The position numbers and the translations under genes were made by a program. Below the pieces are notes generated by a model. That model worked only from the letters and a program-made list of their open reading frames with translations. It ran no database searches and was not told where the DNA came from. Below are positions 1 through 5,776 of a stretch of 6,638 nt of DNA, in pieces. The first letter of the stretch is position 1. The number at the start of each line of letters is the position of its first letter. The stretch comes from an uncultured Muribaculum sp. (lineage in GTDB: Bacteria > Bacteroidota > Bacteroidia > Bacteroidales > Muribaculaceae), in NCBI GenBank assembly GCA_947573015.1, contig CANPDS010000147.1, positions 1 to 6,638 on the forward strand, given 5' to 3'.

Positions 1-1286
1 TGGACAACCCAATTAAAATTTGCGTGATCGGACTCGGTTACGTCGGTCTGCCATTGGCTCGCCTTTTCTCTACAAAGTATCCAACAGTTGGATTCGACAT
101 GAACCAAAAACGTGTTGATGCACTCAATTCCGGACATGACGCCACCCTTGAAGTCAGCGACGATCTGCTTCAAGACGCCATTAATAATCATGGCTTTATC
201 TGCACTACCGACCTTGACAAGATTCGCGATTGTAACTTCTATGTTGTCGCAGTCCCCACACCTGTCGATGAAAACAACCGTCCAGACCTTAAGCCGTTAT
301 GGGGCGCATCCGAAACCGTAGGTAAGGTAATCTCAAAAGGCGATATTGTAGTCTACGAATCTACTGTATATCCCGGCGTCACCGAAGAAGAATGTCTGCC
401 GGTAGTAGAGCATGTCAGCGGCCTGAAATTCAATAAAGACTTCTTTGCCGGATATTCTCCTGAGCGTATCAACCCCGGCGACAAACTCCATACCGTAGAA
501 AAAATCAAGAAAGTCACCTCCGGATCAACCCCCGAAATTGCAGATATAGTCGACGGTGTGTATAATTCCGTGCTCATCAACGGTACCCACAAAGCACCAT
601 CAATCAAAGTGGCCGAAGCCTCCAAAATTATCGAGAATTCTCAACGCGATGTCAACATCGCATTTATGAATGAGCTGGCTAAAATTTTTAATGCTATGGG
701 CATCGACACTCACGATGTAATTGAGGCAGCAGCTTCAAAGTGGAATTTCATCAAGCTCTCACCCGGACTTGTCGGTGGTCACTGCATCAGTGTCGATCCC
801 TATTATCTTATACAAAAGGCTCAGGTCTACGGTGTACTACCCCGCATAATGTTTTCTGCCCGCCGACTTAATGATGGCATGGGGGCATATGTTGCCAATC
901 AGACCATCAAGACTATGAACCTTAAAGGCGTAAAGGTAAAGGATGCAAAAATCCTTCTCCTCGGCATTACTTTCAAAGAAAACTGTCCAGATATTCGAAA
1001 CACAAAAATTGTCGACATCTATCATACACTCAAAGAGTATACCGACAACATCACCGTTTTCGACCCCTGGGCAAATCCCGAAGCCGTAGCTCATGAATAC
1101 GACATCGCCATCACCGACAGTCCACTCGATGACTTGAAAGGAAAATTCGACGCCGTCATTCTCGGTGTGGCTCACAATCAATTTAAGAACTTCAATATTC
1201 GCGACTTCCTCGCCGACAAAGTCAACGGTGTCGTTTACGATGTTAAAGGCATCCTACCCCGCGATATTGTCGATGCAAGACTATAA
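1..1286 (+). CDS. Nucleotide-sugar 6-dehydrogenase (UDP-N-acetylhexosamine dehydrogenase, TviB/VipA/WbpO type), start codon cut by one base
   Basis: This cytoplasmic enzyme should oxidise C6 of a UDP-N-acetylhexosamine (UDP-GlcNAc or UDP-GalNAc) to the uronic acid with two NAD+. The window opens with TG, and the frame then reads DNPIKICVIGLGYVGLP without a stop. The true start is therefore almost certainly an ATG whose A lies one base to the left, giving 428 aa. A GTG at 24 would remove the first beta strand of the Rossmann fold and is not the start. Visible features are the NAD-binding GxGxxG (G11, G13, G16), SPERINPG in the middle domain, K209 and N213 in the active-site helix, the catalytic Cys262 in GGHCISVDPYY with Asp266, and the C-terminal GITFKENCPDIRNTK (about 322-336). 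The end, DVKGILPRDIVDARL, is typical of the TviB-like branch rather than UDP-glucose dehydrogenase. Substrate (GlcNAc versus GalNAc or ManNAc form) cannot be read from sequence. The next gene starts 8 nt after the stop. Confidence 0.93.
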   Translation, partial: DNPIKICVIGLGYVGLPLARLFSTKYPTVGFDMNQKRVDALNSGHDATLEVSDDLLQDAINNHGFICTTDLDKIRDCNFYVVAVPTPVDENNRPDLKPLWGASETVGKVISKGDIVVYESTVYPGVTEEECLPVVEHVSGLKFNKDFFAGYSPERINPGDKLHTVEKIKKVTSGSTPEIADIVDGVYNSVLINGTHKAPSIKVAEASKIIENSQRDVNIAFMNELAKIFNAMGIDTHDVIEAAASKWNFIKLSPGLVGGHCISVDPYYLIQKAQVYGVLPRIMFSARRLNDGMGAYVANQTIKTMNLKGVKVKDAKILLLGITFKENCPDIRNTKIVDIYHTLKEYTDNITVFDPWANPEAVAHEYDIAITDSPLDDLKGKFDAVILGVAHNQFKNFNIRDFLADKVNGVVYDVKGILPRDIVDARL

Positions 1287-1294
1287 ATATTCAT

Positions 1295-2398
1295 ATGAAA
1301 CTTTGCATCGTTTATAATTTTGCCAAAATATATCGGCAACCAATCTTCCAATTATTTTATCTGACATGGTGTTGCGACTGGTATTTCGGTCGCAACACCA
1401 CCGATATTAAAGGTATCGAAGATGGTGTATTACAAAATGCAACTTATGTCGATAACCGACATCTTATTGGCCCAATGGAATGGCAGATGGGTATCGGAAA
1501 ACTTATCCGACAAAAAGGATCCGATATTTTTTTAATGTTGGGCGAACCCATGTGCATGTCAACGTGGTGGACACTTCTACAACGTAAGTTATTTTTCAGG
1601 AAGAAGCGTGTGTATCTTTGGACTCATGGTTGGTATGGACGCGAAACGTTCTCAAAAAAATGGTTGAAAAGGGCATTCTTCGGCATGGCTGACCATATTT
1701 TCACCTACGGCGAATATGCCAGGCAGGAAGCCATAAAGCAGGGGTTTGATGGAGATAAAATAACACCAATCCACAATTCTCTTAATCATTCCTTGCAAGT
1801 CGAGCTTCGCAACAGATTAGCGCCATCCGACTTATATCTCGACCATTTTGGGAATGACAATCCAACCTTGATATTTATCGGACGTCTTACCAATTCAAAA
1901 CGGCTTGATTTACTTATCAACGCCGTAGCTAAACTAAAGTCCAATGGATATAATTACAACATTGTAATGATTGGTAATGGAGAAGCGCGTGAAAATCTCG
2001 AAAATTTGGTATCAAAGCTTATTTTAAACAATCAAGTATGGTTCTATGGTGCATGTTACGATGATTACAAAAATGCTGCTTTAATATATAACGCAGATAT
2101 ATGTGTATCACCTGGGAATGTTGGCCTTACAGCAATGCATACGATGGTATTTGGCACTCCAGTTATAACACACAACGATTTCCGATATCAGGGTCCGGAA
2201 TTTGAGGCCATCATTCCCGGTGAGACCGGCTCATTTTTCAAAAGAGGCGATGTTGAGTCCCTGGCCAACGAAATTTCCAATTGGTTTACCTCTCATCCTG
2301 ATCGCGAAGCAGTACGTCAAGCATGCTACAACGAAATCGACTCCCGTTGGACTCCTGAATATCAATTGGAGATCTTGAAACAACATCTTTTCCACTAA
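1295..2398 (+). CDS. GT-B glycosyltransferase (GT4-like), polysaccharide repeat-unit assembly
   Basis: This 367-aa protein is probably a nucleotide-sugar-dependent glycosyltransferase acting on a lipid-linked glycan at the cytoplasmic face of the inner membrane. The C-terminal half has the glycosyltransferase group 1 layout: FIGRLTNSKRLDLLI (about 194-208, start of the donor-binding domain), VMIGNGE (224-230), then SPGNVGLTAMHTMVFGTPVI (272-291). In this last motif the usual EX7E glutamates are missing: the second is replaced by His282. I believe this variant recurs in Bacteroidetes polysaccharide loci, so it is probably a subfamily trait and not damage. The N-terminal acceptor domain holds LWTHGWYGRE (108-117), a likely active-site loop. 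There is no signal peptide, but the N-terminal third is rich in aromatic residues and could rest on the membrane. The ATG at 1295 lies 8 nt after the dehydrogenase stop and has no clear SD. Linkage and sugar cannot be predicted. Confidence 0.9.
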   Translation: MKLCIVYNFAKIYRQPIFQLFYLTWCCDWYFGRNTTDIKGIEDGVLQNATYVDNRHLIGPMEWQMGIGKLIRQKGSDIFLMLGEPMCMSTWWTLLQRKLFFRKKRVYLWTHGWYGRETFSKKWLKRAFFGMADHIFTYGEYARQEAIKQGFDGDKITPIHNSLNHSLQVELRNRLAPSDLYLDHFGNDNPTLIFIGRLTNSKRLDLLINAVAKLKSNGYNYNIVMIGNGEARENLENLVSKLILNNQVWFYGACYDDYKNAALIYNADICVSPGNVGLTAMHTMVFGTPVITHNDFRYQGPEFEAIIPGETGSFFKRGDVESLANEISNWFTSHPDREAVRQACYNEIDSRWTPEYQLEILKQHLFH

Positions 2399-2415
2399 TC
2401 ATATATTTGCACAGA

Positions 2416-2597
2416 ATGCTCAATTATTTAAAAGGGCTTATAAAAAATCTGTTCAACAAAAATATCTCTTTGCATTAGTAGATAATCGCTCTAAACTTAA
2501 TGCACGGACAAAGATAAATAGAGGAGCACGCATAATCAATTCAACAATAGGACGATATTCTTATATCGGAATTGGCACTTGGGTTTGCGAGACAGAT
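2416..2597 (+). pseudogene. Displaced 5' part of the first CatB-like acetyltransferase, out of frame with the rest
   Basis: An ATG at 2416, 17 nt after the preceding stop, opens a 20-codon frame (MLNYLKGLIKNLFNKNISLH) ending at TAG 2476-2478. This peptide resembles the start of the paralogous acetyltransferase at 4326 (MRYLKLL...MNLFN). From about 2460 a different frame takes over and reads KYLFALVDNRSKLNART, then INRGARIINSTIGRYSYIG, straight into the ATG at 2598. It has no stop and no ATG, GTG or TTG on the way. Adding one base in the A5 run at 2458-2462 would join the two into a single 202-aa protein of normal family length. Seen directly: both frames and the switch. Inferred: a one-base loss (A6 to A5), either real or a sequencing error. 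If real, the gene is inactive or phase-off unless slippage rescues it. Confidence 0.8.
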
Positions 2598-3023
2598 ATG
2601 GGGAATTTTTGCTCTATCGCAAGTAATGTTAATATTGGACTTGGAAATCACACAATGTCATATAAGTCCACATCCCCTATTTTCACAGAAAAAAAGAATG
2701 CAACAGGATATTCATGGATAAAAGATACAATTGCCCCACCATTTAAACGAGTAAAGATAGGAAATGATGTATGGATTGGTTATGGTGCTCTTATCGTCGG
2801 AGGAGTAACCATTGGTGATGGCGCATGCATTGGAGCAGGTGCTATTGTAACGAAGGATGTTCCTCCATATGCTATTGTAGGTGGAGTCCCTGCTAAAGTT
2901 CTAAAATATCGCTTTCCTGAGCAAATTATTGCAAAATTACTTGACGAAAAATGGTGGAATAAGCCTGATGCAATATTAAACAAAGAAATCAATCTTTTCC
3001 AAAAAAATTATAACTCCATATGA
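2598..3023 (+). CDS. CatB-like O-acetyltransferase (left-handed beta-helix), intact 3' portion of a frame-disrupted gene
   Basis: This is the longest ATG-initiated stretch (141 aa) of an acetyl-CoA-dependent xenobiotic/polysaccharide acetyltransferase. It would probably put O- or N-acetyl groups on a repeat-unit sugar. Hexapeptide repeats are clear: VKIGNDVWIG, ALIVGGVTIGDGACIG, AGAIVTKDV. They are followed by the family's end block PYAIVGGVPAKVLKYRFP and a C-terminal helix with EKWWNK. The likely catalytic His is His18 here (His79 in the repaired 202-aa protein), in GLGNHTMSYKSTSPIF. The ATG at 2598 sits inside the domain and removes the first helix turns (INSTIG, RYSYIG), so it is unlikely to be the real start: the same frame is open and conserved far upstream. 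A 141-aa product would keep the catalytic residue but lack part of the fold. The TGA overlaps the next ATG by 4 nt (ATGA, 3020-3023). The gene is paralogous to the one at 4326. Confidence 0.85.
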   Translation: MGNFCSIASNVNIGLGNHTMSYKSTSPIFTEKKNATGYSWIKDTIAPPFKRVKIGNDVWIGYGALIVGGVTIGDGACIGAGAIVTKDVPPYAIVGGVPAKVLKYRFPEQIIAKLLDEKWWNKPDAILNKEINLFQKNYNSI

Positions 3024-4144
3024 AAAACGCACTGATTATTTCTCTAAATTTTCGTGTAGCTCATATTTCTCACTTAATTGCAAGTTACCGCCAATTTGAG
3101 GAATTAGGCTACAATAGTATTTTATATATTCATCCGAATTTAATTCCATTTCTTCCATCAGAAATAACAAATATTACTAATCTCAATCAAATTGAATCCG
3201 CAGCCATAGCAATATTTTGGTTCCCTGCTACAAAAAATCTGGTAGAAATGCTACGTCTGAAATGGCATTTTAAGGCTAAGATCATATACGTATTTCATGA
3301 ACCAATCGAATCGCGGAGCACCTATAGAAATTTTGGACTCTCACGTTCTGAAATTGTAAAGATATACGCACGATACCTGTACCAACTTTCATTTGTATTT
3401 ATATCTAATGCTATCATACTACCGTCTCATAAGGCATTAAAGCTATACGACAATTCAATAGCTCTGAAAATTAATCGACATCGTCAATATATACCACTCC
3501 TCTTCTCTGACGAATCCAACGGGGCAAAGATTTCAAGAGAATATTTCTCATACATTGGAACTATTGCCTATGACCATGCTTATAATGAATATCTAAGATT
3601 CATTACACAAGCCATAAATGATACCGCCATTCCAAATCAGATAAAATTTATGATTGCAACTCGGAATAAGGTAGACCGATCAGAGGAAATTAATACATTC
3701 ATAAAAAATGGCCGATTAAAAGTCATTGACGGACATCCATTATCTGACGATGAAATCAATCAATGTTACGCTTCATCATTTGGAGTATGGAATGCATATC
3801 ATCGCTCTACTCAAAGCGGTGTGCTTGCCAAAGCATCAATGTTTGGTACACCTGCAATAGTAACTTCTAAAAATCTTTCTGAATTTGCAACTGATGGTAA
3901 AAATGTTATTGCATGTCAGAATAACACCAGCTATATACAATTAAAAGAAGCTCTATTAAAATTATACACTTCCTTCGATTATCTATCACAAAATTCAAAG
4001 AAGATATTTAACACAGTATTTAACTATAAAATCCACAATAACACAATGTATAATCTGCTCAGCCGGTTAACTTCCGTTAACAAATCGGGGGGGGTAAAAC
4101 TCCTCATAAGTATTAGCTTTATTCAAGAAAGGAGGGTTGCATGA
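3020..4144 (+). CDS. GT-B-like glycosyltransferase with a poly-G tract near its 3' end
   Basis: This 374-aa protein is probably a cytoplasmic glycosyltransferase acting on the polysaccharide precursor. The assignment is weaker than for its neighbour at 1295. The N-terminal part alternates beta strands and helices (ALIISLNFR, KIIYVFHEP at 87-95, AIILPSHKALKLYD at 131-144, a typical linker to the second domain). The C-terminal domain starts near EYFSYIGTIAYDHAYNEYLRFI (174-195) and has STQSGVLAKASMFGTPAIVTS (263-283), the donor-binding block of GT4-like enzymes, with Lys271 where a Glu is usual. Residues after Gly358 are encoded beyond a G8 run (4087-4094) and look like translated spacer: they include the SD of the next ORF. 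With seven G's the protein would stop at TAA right after Gly358. Its ATG overlaps the preceding stop (ATGA), and its own TGA overlaps the next ATG (4141-4144). The gene is strongly A+T-rich. Confidence 0.8.
   Translation: MKNALIISLNFRVAHISHLIASYRQFEELGYNSILYIHPNLIPFLPSEITNITNLNQIESAAIAIFWFPATKNLVEMLRLKWHFKAKIIYVFHEPIESRSTYRNFGLSRSEIVKIYARYLYQLSFVFISNAIILPSHKALKLYDNSIALKINRHRQYIPLLFSDESNGAKISREYFSYIGTIAYDHAYNEYLRFITQAINDTAIPNQIKFMIATRNKVDRSEEINTFIKNGRLKVIDGHPLSDDEINQCYASSFGVWNAYHRSTQSGVLAKASMFGTPAIVTSKNLSEFATDGKNVIACQNNTSYIQLKEALLKLYTSFDYLSQNSKKIFNTVFNYKIHNNTMYNLLSRLTSVNKSGGVKLLISISFIQERRVA
4087..4094 (+). repeat. Homopolymeric G8 tract inside the 3' end of the glycosyltransferase gene
   Basis: Eight consecutive G's stand in otherwise A+T-rich DNA, in codons Ser356-Gly-Gly-Val359. 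Length decides the C-terminus. Eight G's give the 374-aa frame that ends in the ATGA overlap at 4141-4144. Seven G's stop at TAA 4095-4097. Nine G's stop at TAG 4114-4116. Such tracts are known slippage sites in phase-variable glycan genes of other bacteria; variation here is inference. Just upstream, GTTAAC occurs twice 10 nt apart (4066-4071 and 4076-4081). Confidence 0.75.
4128..4135 (+). promoter_or_regulatory. Strong Shine-Dalgarno sequence (AAAGGAGG)
   Basis: AAAGGAGG lies 5 nt before the ATG at 4141 and is a near-perfect anti-16S match. None of the other starts in the window (1295, 2416, 3020, 4326, 5000, 5777) has a comparable match, as expected for Bacteroidetes, where SD use is weak. 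It drives only a 62-codon gene relic, which is odd. Confidence 0.7.
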
Positions 4145-4329
4145 CCACACAATCCTCCAACCCAATTGATATAACCGCGATCATTTTAACAAAGAATGCG
4201 GAATTAAATATCACTCGATGCATAAATTGGACTATTAATAAAGTTAATATTAATACTAATTGGGTATTTCGTTTTGATGCCAAAACAACCGAGTTGGCAG
4301 ATGAAATACGAGAAAAGCATTTTTTATGA
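4141..4329 (+). pseudogene. Relic of a GT2 glycosyltransferase with internal deletion and truncated C-terminus
   Basis: This 62-codon frame begins like a LPS-core/capsule GT2 enzyme: DITAIILTKNAELNITRCI (residues 10-28), where the family has TKNEE. It then jumps directly to NWTINKVNINTNWVFRFDA (29-47). In full-length relatives that segment (NWAL..., IKTEWVLRLDADE) lies tens of residues further on. The piece that should lie between, with the VVDSxSTD nucleotide-binding motif, is absent. After FDA the acidic DE is also missing, and the frame ends at KHFL where a normal protein of about 250 aa would continue. It cannot be an active transferase. The frame nevertheless stays open, has a strong SD, starts in an ATGA overlap with the gene before it and ends in an ATGA overlap with the acetyltransferase after it. 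It may survive as a translational coupler for that gene (inference). Family recognition comes from memory of GT2 motifs, not from an alignment. Confidence 0.75.
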
Positions 4330-4970
4330 GATATTTAAAATTGCTTTTCCAATGTTTTATGAACTTATTCAATCCTGCAACATCTTTTTTTAGCAGAATC
4401 GAATATTCAACAGTATCAAAAAAAGCAAAGATATATCATGGCGTAAAACTTGATCACTCGGTTGTTGGAGATTATACATATATATGTCATAATACGAAGG
4501 TTGTATATGCTAAAATTGGGAAGTATTGTTCTATTGCGGAAAATTCATACATAGGATTGCCTTCACATCCATTGACATTTATTTCATCATCACCTATATT
4601 TATTTCCCCCATAAATGCAACAGGCTACTCTTGGACAATTAAACAAGTTCCTTTTAATGAGTATAAGGAAGTAAAAATTGGAAATGACGTATGGATAGGA
4701 GCCAATGTTTTAATCGTTGGTGGAGTGTCAATCGGTGATGGTGCTGTTATTGGAGCAGGAGCTATAGTAACAAAAGATGTAGCCCCTTACGCTATTGTCG
4801 GAGGAATACCAGCTAAAATTATACGGTATCGTTTCCCTAATGATATAATACAACGTCTGTTGGAATTAAAATGGTGGGATAAATCCGAACATATTTTAAA
4901 AAGGAACATGAGTGCGTTCCAATCAAATATCATAGAAGATTCAATACTTAAATTGACTGAAAACATATAA
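4326..4970 (+). CDS. CatB-like O-acetyltransferase (left-handed beta-helix), intact
   Basis: This 214-aa hexapeptide-repeat acetyltransferase would transfer acetyl from acetyl-CoA to a hydroxyl or amine of a repeat-unit sugar in the cytoplasm. A short hydrophobic/aromatic N-terminal helix (1-24) is followed by hexapeptide coils (KLDHSVVGDYTYI, YAKIGKYCSIAENSYIG). The probable catalytic His81 lies in GLPSHPLTFISSSPIF. The loop INATGYSW, the coils VKIGNDVWIG, LIVGGVSIGDGAVIG, AGAIVTKDV, then PYAIVGGIPAKIIRYRFP and the C-terminal helix with LKWWDK complete the family pattern. It is clearly paralogous to the broken gene at 2416-3023, sharing NATGYSW, KIGNDVWIG, AGAIVTKDV and PYAIVGG, but is well diverged, so this is not a recent duplication. 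Its ATG overlaps the stop of the GT2 relic (ATGA, 4326-4329), so its translation is probably coupled to that mini-ORF. It lies in the most A+T-rich part of the window. The next gene follows after 29 nt. Confidence 0.92.
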   Translation: MRYLKLLFQCFMNLFNPATSFFSRIEYSTVSKKAKIYHGVKLDHSVVGDYTYICHNTKVVYAKIGKYCSIAENSYIGLPSHPLTFISSSPIFISPINATGYSWTIKQVPFNEYKEVKIGNDVWIGANVLIVGGVSIGDGAVIGAGAIVTKDVAPYAIVGGIPAKIIRYRFPNDIIQRLLELKWWDKSEHILKRNMSAFQSNIIEDSILKLTENI

Positions 4971-4999
4971 GCAACAGTCTTTTACATCAATCCCATTTT

Positions 5000-5764
5000 A
5001 TGAAAATCTCCATAATCACCGCCACTTACAACAGTGGTGCGACTCTTCGCGACACTTTAGAAAGTATTCTCAGCCAATCGTACCGCGACTTTGAAGTGCT
5101 GATAATCGACGGTGGCTCAACAGATTGCACCAAAGAAATTGTCGATGAGTATATCCCGAAATTCAATGGCCGGCTACTATGGCACACCGGCAAGGATCGT
5201 GGACTGTATGACGCCATGAACAAGGGTATCGCACGCGCTACGGGCGATGTGGTAGGCATACTCAACAGCGATGATTTCTATGCCGCTCCGGATGTGCTCC
5301 ATGCCATCGCTGGAGGTATCGACGGTGTCGATGCGGTGTATGGCGATCTTGATTTTGTTGACAGCAACGACGTCGGGAAAGTGGTGCGCCAATGGCGTGG
5401 ATCTCAGCATACCCAAGGCGCATTTCTGAAAGGATGGCACCCGGCCCACCCTACTTTTTATGCCCGCAGGAAATGTTATGAGCGTCTCGGTGGATTTGAC
5501 ATATCGTTCGATGTATCGGCTGACTTCGAACTTATGCTCCGTTTCCTTGAAGCAAACCATATGTCGAGCCGCTACGTGCCACATACATTCGTAAAAATGC
5601 GCATGGGTGGCGAAAGCACCGGTTCAATTGGCAAGATAATCCAGGGAAACAAGAATGTGCTGCGAGCCTTCCGCAAGAACGGCTTCGAAGTGCCGCGATT
5701 CTATCTTGTGCGCCGCCTCGCGCCAAAAGCTATCAACCTGATCAAAAACAAACTCCATATATAA
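5000..5764 (+). CDS. GT2 family glycosyltransferase (WfgS-like), GT-A fold
   Basis: This 254-aa inverting GT-A glycosyltransferase should add a sugar from a nucleotide-sugar donor to the growing lipid-linked repeat unit. Motifs in order: SIITATYNSGATL (4-16, nucleotide-binding strand), LIIDGGSTDCT (34-44), KDRGLYDAMNKGI (65-77, typical of the WfgS-like subgroup), the metal-binding LNSDD (88-92, DXD equivalent), WHPAHPTFYARR (146-157) and the acceptor-side acidic motif SADFEL (173-178, Asp175/Glu177). The C-terminal 50 residues are basic and helical (RRLAPKAINLIKNK) and could rest on the membrane. Length is normal for the subgroup. The start at 5000 places the first beta strand at residue 2 and follows TTTT with no SD. 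Base composition rises sharply compared with the gene before it, so this gene belongs to the G+C-richer flank. It is followed after 12 nt by the epimerase/dehydratase gene, with which it probably forms a conserved pair. Confidence 0.93.
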   Translation: MKISIITATYNSGATLRDTLESILSQSYRDFEVLIIDGGSTDCTKEIVDEYIPKFNGRLLWHTGKDRGLYDAMNKGIARATGDVVGILNSDDFYAAPDVLHAIAGGIDGVDAVYGDLDFVDSNDVGKVVRQWRGSQHTQGAFLKGWHPAHPTFYARRKCYERLGGFDISFDVSADFELMLRFLEANHMSSRYVPHTFVKMRMGGESTGSIGKIIQGNKNVLRAFRKNGFEVPRFYLVRRLAPKAINLIKNKLHI

Positions 5765-5776
5765 TATTTAATATTT

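Noticed and set aside
112..321. Plus-strand ORF of 69 codons
   Set aside because: Alternative frame inside the dehydrogenase gene, overlapping its NAD-binding domain; no sign of being real.
353..625. Minus-strand ORF of 90 codons opposite the dehydrogenase
   Set aside because: It lies entirely within a clearly conserved gene on the other strand and its protein has no recognisable domain; it is a shadow frame. The same holds for the minus-strand frames at 837-1181, 2780-2992, 5026-5265, 5177-5584, 5532-5726, 5927-6211 and 6317-6526.
2455..2465. Programmed -1 ribosomal frameshift joining the two parts of the first acetyltransferase
   Set aside because: In the starting frame the site reads AAC AAA AAT, which does not fit the X XXY YYZ slippery pattern, and no strong stem-loop is obvious just downstream. 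A one-base change or polymerase slippage is simpler, though not excluded by experiment.
3001..3007. A7 run near the end of the first acetyltransferase as another phase-variation tract
   Set aside because: The reading frame through it is normal and ends at a well-placed ATGA overlap; A7 is ordinary in DNA this A+T-rich.
4066..4081. GTTAAC repeated 10 nt apart next to the G tract, as a possible recombination or protein-binding site
   Set aside because: Two 6-bp copies in A+T-rich coding DNA can arise by chance, and there is no further symmetry or flanking repeat.
4100..4134. Hairpin hiding the Shine-Dalgarno (CTCCT at 4100-4104 pairing with AGGAG at 4130-4134)
   Set aside because: Only five pairs around a 25-nt A/T-rich loop; too weak to claim as a regulatory structure.
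4971..4999. Promoter or terminator in the 29-nt gap before the WfgS-like gene
   Set aside because: No TTTG/TAnnTTTG-type Bacteroidetes promoter pair and no inverted repeat with a T run; the gap is too short and plain to support either.
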